Notes: generated by a model from the sequence alone, not told the origin. Counted from the first letter of the stretch, positions 44,140 to 54,893 are shown. The stretch: 64,000 nucleotides of DNA from Gymnothorax reevesii (GCA_029721435.1 CM056577.1:30410719-30474718); one strand, 5' to 3'. A program made the numbers and translations.

Positions 44140-47100
44140 GTGAATTTTCCTAGATATATATTGACAACAGCAATGGATGATTTCTTGGCATCACCAACCG
44201 TAGGGGTTTTGAAGTCTTTTAAAAAGACAGAACTGCTAGAAATTTGCAGACAGTTGGAGCTGACAGAGGTAAAACCAGCCATGCGAAAAGCAAGACTGGC
44301 TAGAGAGATAGTTGAATATTACATTGATGAAAATGTGTTTGCACCAGGAGATCTGGAACAGTTTCCAGTGGAAAATCCAAATATAGAAATGGAACTTAAA
44401 TTAAAAATGCTAGAGATTGAAAGGGAGGAAAAAGAAAAGCAAAGAGAATTTGAGAGGGAAGAAAAAGAAAAACAAAGGCAGTTTGAGTTAGAAAAATTAG
44501 CAAGAGAAGAGAAAATTGAGAGAGAGAAAGAGGAAAGAGCAGAAAGAGAGAGACAGAGACAGAGAGATTTTGAATTAGAGAAATTCGATAGAGAAGAAAG
44601 ACTCCAAATGGAGCAACTAAAAATTAAAATAGCAACTGAAAATAAATTTCGGGCTAGCCAGGAGGTAAAATTGGTGCCTCCATTTTCGGAAAAGGATGTT
44701 GACAACTATTTCCAGTGTTTTGAAAAGGTAGCAAAGAGTTGCCAGTGGCCAAAGGAACACTGGCCTCTGATGTTGCAAACTGTTCTCAAGGGTAAAGCTC
44801 AACAAGCCTATTCGGCTTTGTCTGCAGATGATTCCTCTGATTATGAGGTTGTCAAAAAGGTTATTTTGAGAGCTTATGAGTTGGTTCCAGAGGCTTACCG
44901 ACAGAAATTCAGAGGTCTGAAGAAATCTGAAAATCAGACATATGTTGAATTTGCTAATGAAAAGCAGGTTTGCTTTGAGCGCTGGTGTACTTCTATGGAG
45001 GTCAAGGATGATTTCAACTCACTAAAAGAGATGGTGTTAGTTGAAGAATTCAAGAACTGTGTTAAAGATGATGTTAAGACCTACCTTAATGAGAAGCAAG
45101 CACTGAATTTGCAATCAGCTGCCAAATTTGCAGATGAATATGTTCTCACACATAAGTCCAAATTTCAGTCTAGCAGTAATAATAGATGGTCCCAATTTCA
45201 GATAAAGGGTTATGGTGATACCCAAGATTCCTCACCCAAAGACAAAGACAAATCTGGTGATGGTGCTCAGAAATCCAGTAACAGGTCTGATCAAAGTGTG
45301 AAAGCTGACAGTGACAAAAGTGGTCTAGTTTGCAGATATTGCAAGAAATCTGGTCATGTTACAACTAACTGTTGGTTCCTTAAAGCTAAGAAAGAAAAAG
45401 AAAAGGATACCAAACCAAATGCCTTTGTGAAAACAAGGTTAGAAACTACCCCAGTAGTAGATAACCGATCTGCTAAATTGCCTGCTTCTTGTGGGGCTAA
45501 AAAGCCTGATACAGCTGACTTCGTGAGGGAGGAATTTCTTCCATTTGTGTCAGAGGGATTTGTGGCTCTGAATGAGCATACTACTCCTGTCCCCATATAT
45601 ATCCTAAGGGATACCGGAGCTTCTCAATCACTTTTGTTGATGGACTCCTTGGAGTTACGTGATGAGACCGCTTCAGGGGATTTCATACTTGTACAAGGTA
45701 TTGAAGGGAGGACTGTATCTGTACCCCTGCGCTCTATATTCTTGAAGTCAGATTTAGTTACAGGACAGGTAAAGGTGGGACTTATGTCAAGTCTACCTAT
45801 AAAGGGTGTTTCTCTGTTGCTAGGCAATGACCTGGCTGGGGGCAAAGTAGTTCCCCCTGTACATCTTACTTCACAGCCGAGCACTGAAGATGGGGATGAG
45901 GACCCATCTCTGTATCCTTCTTGCGCAGTGACTCGTGCTGTGGCCAAGAAGGCTAAAGAAGAAGATGATGTGGTGCCGTCCAGTACATTGAATAGTCAGG
46001 ACTCAGGTGGTTCGCCTCATGACTCTGATTGGCCTACTATGGTTTCTCCGTTTGAGGACTTATCAGATACTTTTATCAGTTCTCTATTCAGCCAGCCGGA
46101 TGGGTCTGGTGATTCTGATGTGTCTGGAGACTTGTCTCTGTCCAGAAAGCGGTTGATTGAGGAGCAAACTAATGATCCTGAAATTTGTGTACTAAAGAGG
46201 AGAGCCCTTCCTGATAAAGAAATAGACGCAGTTCCAGTTGGGTATTATCTCAAGGATGGTGTGTTGATGCGGAAGTGGCGCCCTCCTGATATCCCTGCCA
46301 ATGCAGATTGGGCAGTGGTCAGGCAAATTGTTGTTCCGAAGGTCTATAGGAATGAGATCTTAACAATGGCTCATAGTTTACCTTTAGGAGGTCATCTTGG
46401 TGTTAACAAGACTGTTGATAAGATCATGAAACACTTCTTTTGGCCTGGGCTTCGGAAAGACGTTTCCAACTTTTGCAAAACCTGTCACACTTGTCAGGTA
46501 GTTGGAAAACACCAGTTAGACCCACCTGTAGCTCCATTGCAGCCTATCCCAGCATTTGGGGAGCCATTCTCTAGGGTCATTGTTGATTGCGTTGGTCCAT
46601 TACCCAAGACTAGATCTGGAAATCAGTACTTATTAACAATCATGTGTGCATCTACCAGATTCCCCGAAGCCATACCTCTACGTAACATCAAGGCAACTGC
46701 AATCTCGAAGGCTTTGATAAAGTTCTTCACGTTGTTTGGCCTTCCCAGGGAAATTCAGTCAGACCAGGGTAGCAATTTCACTTCAGGATTGTTTCAGCAG
46801 GTTGTGTATGAACTAGGTGCAAAGCAGATTCTTTCTAGTGCCTATCATCCAGAAAGTCAGGGTGCCTTAGAGCGGTTTCATTCCACTCTCAAGACAATGA
46901 TGAGGACTTATTGTTATGACCATGAGAAAGACTGGGATGAAGGGGTTCATTTGCTGTTGTTTGCAGCTAGAGAAGCAGTGCAGGAGTCTACTGGATTCAG
47001 TCCATTTGAGCTAGTGTTTGGTCATGAAGTGAGAGGACCTTTGCTATTATTGAGTGATCAATGGCAAGAGAAAGAGCCGCATATCAGTCTGTTAGACTAT

Positions 47101-48738
47101 GTTGGCAAGTTCAAGGAAAGATTGCGTGCAGCTTGTGACCTTGCCAAAGAGAACTTGAAATCAAGTCAGGGAAAAATGAAAACTTGGTATGATCATAAGG
47201 CTAGAAGCCGTGAGTTTAAACCAGGAGAAAAGGTCCTTGTGTTGTTTCCCTTGCAGTCCAATCCATTGCAGGCTAGATTTCATGGTCCTTATGAAATTCT
47301 GACAAAACTCAATGATCTCAATTACATTGTGAAGACTCCAGATAGGAGAAAACCAAAACAATTGTGTCATATTAACATGCTAAAGCCTTATCATGACAGA
47401 AATGCTAGGGTTGCAGCTGTCACTTCAGATTCTCCAATGGTCGAAACGTGTGAAGATGAGGGGGAGTTTCAAGATGATGAACCAAGAATTAAAGCTGAAG
47501 TTCTTTCATGTAAATTGTCAAACACTGAAGTGTTGCAAAATCTTGATGTAAAACTCCAGCACTTAGAACCCTCACAGAGAGATCAGTTTGAAAGGTTGAT
47601 CAAGAAATATGAGGATTTGTTTCCTGATGTTCCAAAGAGAGTTACTATAGCCTCTCATGATGTAGATGTTGGTGATGCCAAACCAATAAAACAGCATCCA
47701 TACCGGATGAATCCTGAAAAGAGAAAGATTGCTGAGAAAGAGGTTGAGTACATGTTAAAACATGATATTATCAGACCCTCCAACTCCGATTGGAGTTCAC
47801 CCTGTGTGCTAGTTCCAAAACCTGATGGAAGTACTAGATTCTGTACAGATTATCGCAAAGTCAATGCTGTAACTAGAACTGATGTGTTTCCAATACCTAG
47901 GATTGATGATTGTATTGATAGTGTAGGGCAAGCAAAGTTTCTGACCAAGATTGATTTATTGAAGGGTTGTTGGTGTGTGCCTTTAACTGAGAGGGCCAAG
48001 AGCATCTCTGCTTTTGCCACACCATCTGGATTGTACCAGTATGAAGTCCTACCCTTTGGCATGAAAAATGCCCCAGCCACGTTCCAAAGGATGATACAGT
48101 CTACAATCGCCGGATTGCCACACACGGGTGCGTACATCGATGACCTGATCACATGGAGTGACTCCTGGGAAGAACATCTAAAAGATGTAGAGACGTTGTT
48201 CCAGCGCCTGACCCAGGCTAACCTGACTGTTAACCTGAGCAAGAGTGACTTTGGTTGTGCTACTGTCACCTATCTTGGCTACGTCATAGGCCAGGGTAAG
48301 GTGGCACCCATAAATGCTAAAGTCCAAGCCATCATGGACTTTCCAGTTCCTGACAACAAAAAAGCTTTGCGCCGCTTCCTTGGAATGATCGGGTACTACC
48401 GCAAGTTCTGCAAGGACTTTGCTGAGATTGCTCTCAGTCTAACTAACCAACTGAAGAAAGGCGTAAAGTTCACCTGGGATGCTGCATGCCAGAGAGCCTT
48501 CGATCACCTGAAGTCTCTGCTGTGTCACTTCCCCGTGCTCAAATCTCCTGACTTCAACAAACCGTTCTCCATCGCGGTCGATGCTAGCGACCAAGCTTGT
48601 GGATCTGTGCTCCTACAGAGAAGTGACTCTGATGACATTGAGCATCCCGTGGCATACTTCTCCAGGAAGTTCAATCGCCACCAAAGGAACTATTCCACAA
48701 TTGAGAAGGAACTGTTGGCTCTGGTCCTTTCTTTATAA
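44140..48738 (+). CDS. Gmr1-like gag-pol polyprotein, truncated by an in-frame stop
   Basis: One frame of 1,532 codons. It may start at 44140 or at the in-frame ATG 44173. Residues 84-170 form a highly charged Glu/Lys/Arg coiled coil. Residues 179-340 are the capsid-like region from which vertebrate SCAN domains are thought to derive. A zinc knuckle follows (C398, C401, H406, C411), then protease DTGAS (491-495), integrase with H745/H752 and C782/C785 zinc ligands and the catalytic triad D816, D875, E911 (D875 and E911 separated by 35), then RT (about 1180-1350) with YIDD at 1332-1335, and RNase H with D1481 and E1522. TAA at 48736-48738 ends the frame inside RNase H; the same frame then stays open to a TGA at 48937-48939. 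All other catalytic residues checked are present. Gag and pol share one frame with no shift signal. Confidence 0.93.
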   Translation: MNFPRYILTTAMDDFLASPTVGVLKSFKKTELLEICRQLELTEVKPAMRKARLAREIVEYYIDENVFAPGDLEQFPVENPNIEMELKLKMLEIEREEKEKQREFEREEKEKQRQFELEKLAREEKIEREKEERAERERQRQRDFELEKFDREERLQMEQLKIKIATENKFRASQEVKLVPPFSEKDVDNYFQCFEKVAKSCQWPKEHWPLMLQTVLKGKAQQAYSALSADDSSDYEVVKKVILRAYELVPEAYRQKFRGLKKSENQTYVEFANEKQVCFERWCTSMEVKDDFNSLKEMVLVEEFKNCVKDDVKTYLNEKQALNLQSAAKFADEYVLTHKSKFQSSSNNRWSQFQIKGYGDTQDSSPKDKDKSGDGAQKSSNRSDQSVKADSDKSGLVCRYCKKSGHVTTNCWFLKAKKEKEKDTKPNAFVKTRLETTPVVDNRSAKLPASCGAKKPDTADFVREEFLPFVSEGFVALNEHTTPVPIYILRDTGASQSLLLMDSLELRDETASGDFILVQGIEGRTVSVPLRSIFLKSDLVTGQVKVGLMSSLPIKGVSLLLGNDLAGGKVVPPVHLTSQPSTEDGDEDPSLYPSCAVTRAVAKKAKEEDDVVPSSTLNSQDSGGSPHDSDWPTMVSPFEDLSDTFISSLFSQPDGSGDSDVSGDLSLSRKRLIEEQTNDPEICVLKRRALPDKEIDAVPVGYYLKDGVLMRKWRPPDIPANADWAVVRQIVVPKVYRNEILTMAHSLPLGGHLGVNKTVDKIMKHFFWPGLRKDVSNFCKTCHTCQVVGKHQLDPPVAPLQPIPAFGEPFSRVIVDCVGPLPKTRSGNQYLLTIMCASTRFPEAIPLRNIKATAISKALIKFFTLFGLPREIQSDQGSNFTSGLFQQVVYELGAKQILSSAYHPESQGALERFHSTLKTMMRTYCYDHEKDWDEGVHLLLFAAREAVQESTGFSPFELVFGHEVRGPLLLLSDQWQEKEPHISLLDYVGKFKERLRAACDLAKENLKSSQGKMKTWYDHKARSREFKPGEKVLVLFPLQSNPLQARFHGPYEILTKLNDLNYIVKTPDRRKPKQLCHINMLKPYHDRNARVAAVTSDSPMVETCEDEGEFQDDEPRIKAEVLSCKLSNTEVLQNLDVKLQHLEPSQRDQFERLIKKYEDLFPDVPKRVTIASHDVDVGDAKPIKQHPYRMNPEKRKIAEKEVEYMLKHDIIRPSNSDWSSPCVLVPKPDGSTRFCTDYRKVNAVTRTDVFPIPRIDDCIDSVGQAKFLTKIDLLKGCWCVPLTERAKSISAFATPSGLYQYEVLPFGMKNAPATFQRMIQSTIAGLPHTGAYIDDLITWSDSWEEHLKDVETLFQRLTQANLTVNLSKSDFGCATVTYLGYVIGQGKVAPINAKVQAIMDFPVPDNKKALRRFLGMIGYYRKFCKDFAEIALSLTNQLKKGVKFTWDAACQRAFDHLKSLLCHFPVLKSPDFNKPFSIAVDASDQACGSVLLQRSDSDDIEHPVAYFSRKFNRHQRNYSTIEKELLALVLSL

Positions 48739-48939
48739 CACTTTGAGGTTTATGTTTGTACAGGACAAAAGCCAATGATTGTGTACACTGACCACAATCC
48801 GTTAATGTTTTTGAGTAAGATGAAAAACAAGAATCGGAGATTTTTGAATTGGAGTTTGATTTTACAGGAGTTTGACTTGGAAATTCAGCATGTGAAGGGT
48901 ACAGACAATGTAATTGCTGATTGCTTATCCCGTGTTTGA
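48739..48939 (+). pseudogene. RNase H C-terminal part, cut off by the TAA at 48736
   Basis: Sixty-six codons in the same frame as gag-pol follow the TAA and end at a TGA at 48937-48939. They show conserved RNase H features (YTDHNPL, and VKGTDNVIADCLS near the end). Because nothing else is damaged, the TAA looks like a single recent base change. Translation past it would require stop readthrough, for which no signal is recognised. Confidence 0.85.
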
Positions 48940-49072
48940 ATGTGTATATATATATCATGTGTTTGAATATTGTATGATATGTATATATAGACAAGTGTTC
49001 ACTTAACCATTTTGTATTGAAAAGAAAAATTTTGCCTTTATGAGTCAAAATTTTTCCCTTTTGGAATGGAGG
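48940..49072 (+). promoter_or_regulatory. 3' untranslated segment and polypurine tract
   Basis: About 120 bp of AT-rich sequence with a TATATATAT run leads to GGAATGGAGG (49063-49072), directly abutting the 3' LTR. This is the position and composition expected of the plus-strand primer for reverse transcription. Confidence 0.85.
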
Positions 49073-49570
49073 TGTAATGTGAATATAGGCCACTAGATGG
49101 CAGTATTTACCTTTTTTTTGTTAAGCTCAGACTGGAGTCATGTTAAGACATGTCCTGGACATGTCTGGGGCAAGTCTCAGAAAGTTAAAAAAAAGAGGTC
49201 TAAATGTGGGTGGGGTCTGCAAAAGAGTATATAAGGAAAAGAATTGAGACAGTAAAGTAGTAGGAGAAATTGCAAGAAGATGACCAGACCTGCCATTCTG
49301 TTCAAGACCTGTGACGTTTCTTTTGTGGATTTCTTTGCCTGTGTTTGAGCATTTTCTTCATCCAGGACATCACCAAGCCACCCCACCAAAAAGGGACTGT
49401 AATTATTTCTGTTTTTTCTTATTTATCAATCTTGGTCTTTAGTTGTAGGTTGTTATTAGTCTTTGTCTTTGTTTTAAAAATTAAATGTGTTTTAGTTGTT
49501 AAAACTGTGTTTGTCATCCCTTGCTGTTGCTGTTGTGTTATAAATGTAATAACAAATTGGGGCCATAACA
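49073..49570 (+). repeat. 3' LTR of the Gmr1-like element
   Basis: Same length and, as far as comparison by eye shows, the same sequence as the 5' LTR (43559-44056). It is followed by TTGC, the right copy of the target duplication. Confidence 0.95.
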
Positions 49571-49574
49571 TTGC

Positions 49575-49939
49575 CAACATTAATTTGAGGGTATCTGTGT
49601 CCATAAGGAGTTAAATGTAGTATAGGAATGACTGCCCTTTAATTACGTTATTGTCTTATTACTGATGAATCTTGCTGTGTTTTGGGTACGTTTTTTTTAT
49701 TATACAAAGTTGTTGTCAGGTGGCTTGCCTCCTTCTTCAAATGGCTTTGAGGAGTTGCACCCTTTTGGCCAACGCTTATCTAATGTATACTGAGCAATTG
49801 TGTTTGTATTTCTACTGTAAAAACTACAACAACAATCTAGGCATGCCTCATTTCATTCTCAACTTGTGGAGCTGAGTCTGCAATCATGATTATTCTTGAA
49901 AATAAACAGTGTTGCAGCCTTGTAACTGCCTTCAAGAAT
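49575..49939. other. Unassigned DNA
   Basis: No gene recognised between the 3' LTR and the hammerhead-like motif. It may be part of the element that carries that motif. Confidence 0.35.
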
Positions 49940-49945
49940 ATGGGT

Positions 49946-50040
49946 CTTCATCAGGGCTTCAAACCGTTGGAAGCCCTGATGAAGACGGATAGTGGTCGAA
50001 ACATGATGGCTTTTTTAATGTTCTAGCCACTATAATAAAG
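49946..50040 (+). ncRNA. Hammerhead-like motif at a probable Penelope-type terminus
   Basis: A perfect 15-bp stem (49946-49960 with 49970-49984, 9-nt loop) leads into CTGATGA (49976-49982), a 3-bp stem GAC/GTC (49984-49986 with 49995-49997), and CGAAAC (49997-50002). CUGAUGA and GAAA are the two conserved strands of the hammerhead ribozyme core. AATAAA follows at 50033. Established knowledge: Penelope-like elements carry hammerheads in their terminal repeats. I could not place an unambiguous cleavage triplet and stem III, so self-cleavage is doubtful; this may be a fossil. Confidence 0.45.
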
Positions 50041-53000
50041 GCTTTTTAATTATCTTTCCTTCTGTTTTTCACGTGAGTGCCTGGATTGCCTTCTCATCTT
50101 CGAATATTTTTTCCCCCGTTTCAAAGAGCATCCGACACACTTTTTATATATCCTTTTACTATTAAGAGCTTTTTCCTGCATCAGTAATGATATTTACTTG
50201 GGAGCCTTTAAATCTGGAAGAGGATCAACAGACTTAATGATTTGTGCTGTATGAAAGACACTAACCACTGCTGTTAACCGCAAATCACAATCAAAATAAC
50301 ACATTTGTATTGAACTCATGCATTTACACATGAAATCCTACCTATATTCTTGAGCATGAGGAACACTGGCATCTTCAGGTTCCCCAGTGTATACGTTATA
50401 AACTTCTGCAATTTTTCAGTCAGCAAAGATGCAGGACCGACTATACACTTATGCATTTTTATGAAGTGATCATCAGCGGTATTGCACTTTCTAACTTAGT
50501 TTTAAAAGCCAGTACATGCTTCAGTAAAAATGAATAGTACATAAGAATGTTTTAACAGCCAGAACATGGAAACAAATGAAGGAATGAGACACTGCTGCGG
50601 TGAGATGATGGATAAGAGAGGTTTTGGTCCACTCCGGGCAAATTACCAAATTATCTTCCTGTCATGTTAAAGGAATGCCAGCTCCCTCTAGGGTGATCAG
50701 AAGGAACAAATGAGTAATTGGGATCCAATATTTCCACCCAACAGCGGTGTCAGGATGTGTCGGAAACTGTCCCGTGTTTGTATCTCAGATATCTGTGCTG
50801 ACCTGATGAGACATGGAATCTACCGCAAATCGTTACGCAATCAGCAGAAAGCAAGAGCACGAGCAAATACTCCAACTCTGATATAATTGGCTAATTAGAC
50901 ATTTGACTGACCTAGTAACAACCTGTGGGATAGCACTTTTTCAAAAATTGTTAATAAAAATACTTATTTTTTTTGGAGAGACTTTGAAAATTGCTTAGAA
51001 TGCAAGCGTGGAAAATATTGGGTTGTTTTAATTGCATGTGCTTGTCCTCATGAATTTTGCATGTCCAGCGGCTCGGCATGCTGGGTACTGTCAGCCCCCC
51101 ACTGAGACAAATGTTTCGTTTGAGACAATTAATTTTGGAACATGAAACGTGATCAAAACAGAACCTCCTGGCTGTTTAAAATCCTTTGATAGCACAGCCC
51201 CCTTGGTGTTATCTCACCGCTGCGATGACCATGCTTAATTTCCCCAGTAAAATGAATTAAACAAATTAAAAATGTGTTTTGCTGTCAGTCATTGCAGCCT
51301 CTGTCCAAATTTCACAGTGAATTTTTCGATGACTTGCAAAGGAAACACATGAAGTGAGCTGGAATACATGCCCTGGCTCTTTTATTGATCTAAGAACTGG
51401 GCTAAATTGCATTTTGTGTTGTAAATCTACATTCAATTTTTTTATTTAGTCTCACACTTGGCATAATCTCTGTTTATTAAAGTAGCCATGTATTTTTTAG
51501 ACAGAGGTGAATTTGTAGAGTGTTGAAAAGGTTGAAGTCAAACACTGAAACAGTTATTTGTATTCAGATGAGAACCTGAGGTGATGGAATAAATCAGAGT
51601 TAATGCTGTTCTCTACCAGGGCTCCTAGTTCTATTCCTTCTAGATAGTGGGCACATTCTACCCTTAATTATGGGAGTACCTGAGTCACCAGGTGACTGCT
51701 GACAGGAAGCTGGAGGCAGCTTTGTCCATTCTTGTGGCTCTGCAAGACAAGATGTATTCCATCCTCGAATGGAACAGGTCTGTGATTTTAGTCTATCCCA
51801 GATTTAAACGAGCAAAAACACCTCAAGTCTGTCAGTGTCTCTGTGGCATTTGTATTGGTGAATGTCATATCCCTCCAAAACTAGGACTAATCAGTTCATA
51901 CTGTGACAGTGAGTGCGCCCTACAGCCCTGGCTATTCTTATCGGAAAAGCAGATTTATTTGGCCAACTTCCTCTTTAAAAATGTTGTGTCCTAATAGCAT
52001 AGCTGCAGTCACAAATGCAGAGAAGAGACTAATGCTAAAAGGGCACCCAGTGGTCCAGTGGAGTTATCGGTGCACAACAAGGGGGAGTATGGAAGCCCAC
52101 AGGGGACAATAATAAAATGATTGTGTAAACTTGAAAATAAAAATGTACAATATTGTGAAGTGATGATTACTCACCACCACTCTGTCTTAAAAGGGTTCTA
52201 ATATATTAAGTGCATTACGTCTTTAAAAATTTTTGGTGAAAATGTTTTGGAAAAAATGCTATTGTTGGCAATGAGAACAAAAAATATTCCTACAAGAATT
52301 TTGAGGTGAAAACATGAGTTATAATAAAAAAAAGAAAAAAAAAACAGTGAAATCATCCATTTTTTTTATAACAATTATAAAATTTGTGACACCTTATTTT
52401 CTTTGCTCTTGCATGGCCTGACTGCATGTTTGAAGGCTCATTTTATGATTCTTGATGCTAAGAAATTTGTTAAAACTGGTTTCATGCAAAATTATTCTGC
52501 GAAATTACCTTCGATGGTCAGTTGTTCCAGTATATGAGGTGGCATGAACTTTGAGCAGAGTCACAATGTTAAACATGATGGCACGATGAAAGGAGCCCCG
52601 CTGGTTGCCGCTTGATTTTTTAGCCACTGGGACCTCACAGCGGGACCTGGGAGACAGGAAGTACTGCTGTGGGGAGGCACTGACTGCACTGGGTTGGACT
52701 GAGAGGTTCCAGGTTGCGCCTCAGAGGGTGGTTGGCTCAGGACTTCATCTGTTGATAATTGATAATTAAAACACTGTAGTGACCTTTATCTGCGATTGTT
52801 AAACAGGCCTAAAGGTCTTCATTTCAAATACAGTCATAAGAATTTGGTATTCTTTTTTTAAACACAATGTTGCAAGTTAGATGTGCCTTTGGGACACACT
52901 CGTTATAAATTATATTATTAGAGATAAATAGCTTGCCCTCTGAGTTCTCTTGGATAGGAGATAGATAAGGAGGAGATGAAGGCGCTCACTCAGGGCCCAG

Positions 53001-53270
53001 GCCTGTGTCCAGACACTCAGCTGATGTCACACCTGATGGTGTCATCTCTCCAATGATGGCCCTAATGCACCTCAGACAATTCTTTGCCTGCAATCCCCCC
53101 TCCAATGTTACGCATCTCTCATTTGAATTTATTATTTATTTATTTATCTTTTTTTTTTTTTTGGTGTCAGATTTCTAAGTCAAATAATCTTTTTTAACCT
53201 TATCCATTGGGCATCCCTCTACAGATAAAACTTTCACCAAAAGGGAATTTCTTAGTTAACTGACATTAAC
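50041..53270. other. Unassigned DNA
   Basis: No gene recognised. The stretch 50780-51330 looks single-copy, with homeobox-type words (GGCTAATTAGAC near 50890; 'gaattaaacaaattaaaaa' near 51252) and might hold conserved non-coding sequence. A and T runs lie at 52326-52345 and 53149-53162. Frames at 51692-51994 and 51903-52112 show no domains. Confidence 0.4.
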
Positions 53271-53277
53271 TAAGAAA

Positions 53278-53995
53278 GATTACGACTACCGTTCTGGTAC
53301 CAATTACCTCTACGAGTTCAGGGTTTGTTGAGCCAGCTCACTGAAATGTGGCTACACTAGTATGTCCCCCATTATGCCGCAAGCAGCGCCCCCTGGTGCC
53401 GCAGGGGGAGATCACCCGCAGTGTTATGGATTCTGGATGAGGGATAATGTTCTTAGGAAATGTACAGGGCGTGATATCGGTCATTTTATTAACGGAAATA
53501 GGGTCAATTGCCGCTTGAAATGCTCTTTGTTGAGAGCGCGTACAGTTTTGAAAGCACAAAACCGTCATTAAGCAAGATTACGACCACTGTTGTGGTACCA
53601 ATTATCTCTGCGAGTTCAGGATTTGTTGAGCCGGTTCACTGAAATATGGACTGTCAATTTGTATCTCCCATTGAGCTGCAAGTGGTGGCCCCTGTTGATG
53701 CTAGGGAGAGATAACCCGCAGTGATACTGATTCCAGATCAGTGATAATGTCCTGAGGGAACGTACAGCACGCGATCGATCATCTTATGAACGGATATACT
53801 GTCAATTGACACATGAAACTTTTTTTCTGTAGAGAGCGCATACAGTGTTGAAAGCACGAAAAGGAGATTAAGAAAGAAAGATTACAACCACCATTGGGGT
53901 ACCAATTATTTGTGCGAGTTCAAGGTTTGTTGAGCTGGCTCACTCAAATATAGTCTGTCTATGTTGAACTTGCTTCCTAGTATTCCCCCCGAGAT
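53278..53995 (+). repeat. ~300-bp tandem repeat, 2.4 copies
   Basis: Units start at 'gattac(g/a)ac' at 53278, 53576 and 53880, 298 and 304 bp apart. They share 'ggtaccaattat', 'gcgagttca', 'tttgttgagc', 'cccgcagtg', 'gaaagcac' and 'attaag'. The third unit is cut after about 110 bp. Copies differ at many positions, so the duplication is old. The frames at 53338-53571 fall within unit one and are incidental. Confidence 0.8.
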
Positions 53996-53999
53996 ACGA

Positions 54000-54180
54000 G
54001 TGACAAACGCCCGGCCAGCCAGCCAGCTAATCGTCGGCCAACCAATCGTTGAAGTTCTTGCCTGCCAGCCGACCAATCGCTGAAGTCAGTCGTCTGGGAA
54101 CCAATCGTTGAACGTCTTCCCTGCCTGCCAGCCAATCGTTGAACTTGATCACTCGGGAAGTCAGTCAGTCAGTCACTCGG
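54000..54180. repeat. Short degenerate tandem repeat with CCAAT words
   Basis: 'ccaatcgttgaa(g/c)' or close variants occur four to five times (about 54040, 54072, 54100, 54131), mixed with 'ccagccagcc' and 'gtcagtcagtcagtcac' runs. The composition suggests slippage-driven growth. Confidence 0.65.
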
Positions 54181-54639
54181 GGTGCGTTCGAGCGCATCTG
54201 CAAGTAAGCCGGCTGCGCGAGGTTCCCGAAAAACTACACGAGAATTCTGTAAAGCGGATGAAACGTTAATGTGAGATATAAATGATCACAGTTTTAAATT
54301 TCAAAATTCAGCAATCAAACATGCTGCCTTAATAAACAGCTCTACTCATTCAACTTTGAGAGTAAACACATTCACCATTTGATTGCTAATCAAGCAAGTA
54401 AACTGGAACAGCTTACTTTTCTTAGAGTAGCCTAATTGGTTAATAGGAGGCGATTCTGTAGTGCTTTACTTGGCTCCGTGCATCATGTCGCTGAAAAAAA
54501 TTAATGTCAGTGAATTTTTTTTCCGGAAGCATTTCACATGCCCTTGGATGTTTGGCACTTTCGTTCAACCCGCGTCGGGTTTTATAAAGGAAAAAGGAAA
54601 GCTCGGATGTTCGCCCCATGGCAGCAGGTAGTAGTACTA

Positions 54640-54893
54640 TGCCTTAAAAAAAAAAATCGATTCAGAATCGTCCCAGCCCTAGGTGAAACCATAATATAAT
54701 TAGGGACAACTGGCATGCGCTTTCAATTTATGAGAAGAACAGCATTCATCAATCTAAGAACACAAATGCGAACAATTTTGTGGGATATGACCACGTTCGT
54801 GAATATGACGTAAACTTTTCGTAAAAACTTTCTTAAGAACAATTTAAGAAGGAATTAAGAAAATACTTAGTAAGATTCTGGTAAATGAGGCCC
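54640..54893. mobile_element. Two DNA-transposon end fragments
   Basis: 'aaaaaaaaaaatcgattcag' with 'aatcgtcccagccctag' (54645-54682) resembles a hAT-type terminus common in fish. Next, 'ttaagaaggaattaagaaaa' running to 'ggtaaatgaggccc' (54840-54893) resembles a separate MITE end. Neither has a visible partner end. Confidence 0.4.

Larger units (their letters stand above)
43559..49570 (+). mobile_element. Gmr1-like Ty3/Gypsy LTR retrotransposon (nearly complete, 6,012 bp)
   Basis: Two 498-bp LTRs bound an internal region with a primer-binding site, one gag-pol frame and a polypurine tract. TTGC flanks both sides (43555-43558, 49571-49574), a 4-bp target duplication. The pol order is protease, integrase, reverse transcriptase, RNase H, so integrase comes before RT. 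Established knowledge: this order defines the Gmr1 group of deuterostome Gypsy elements, first seen in Atlantic cod; other Gypsy elements have integrase last. The LTRs look identical base for base, which indicates a recent insertion. One in-frame stop in RNase H makes this copy probably non-autonomous. Confidence 0.95.

Noticed and set aside
44319..44705. 128-codon Ser-rich frame on the minus strand
   Set aside because: Antisense shadow of the Glu/Lys-rich coiled coil of gag-pol.
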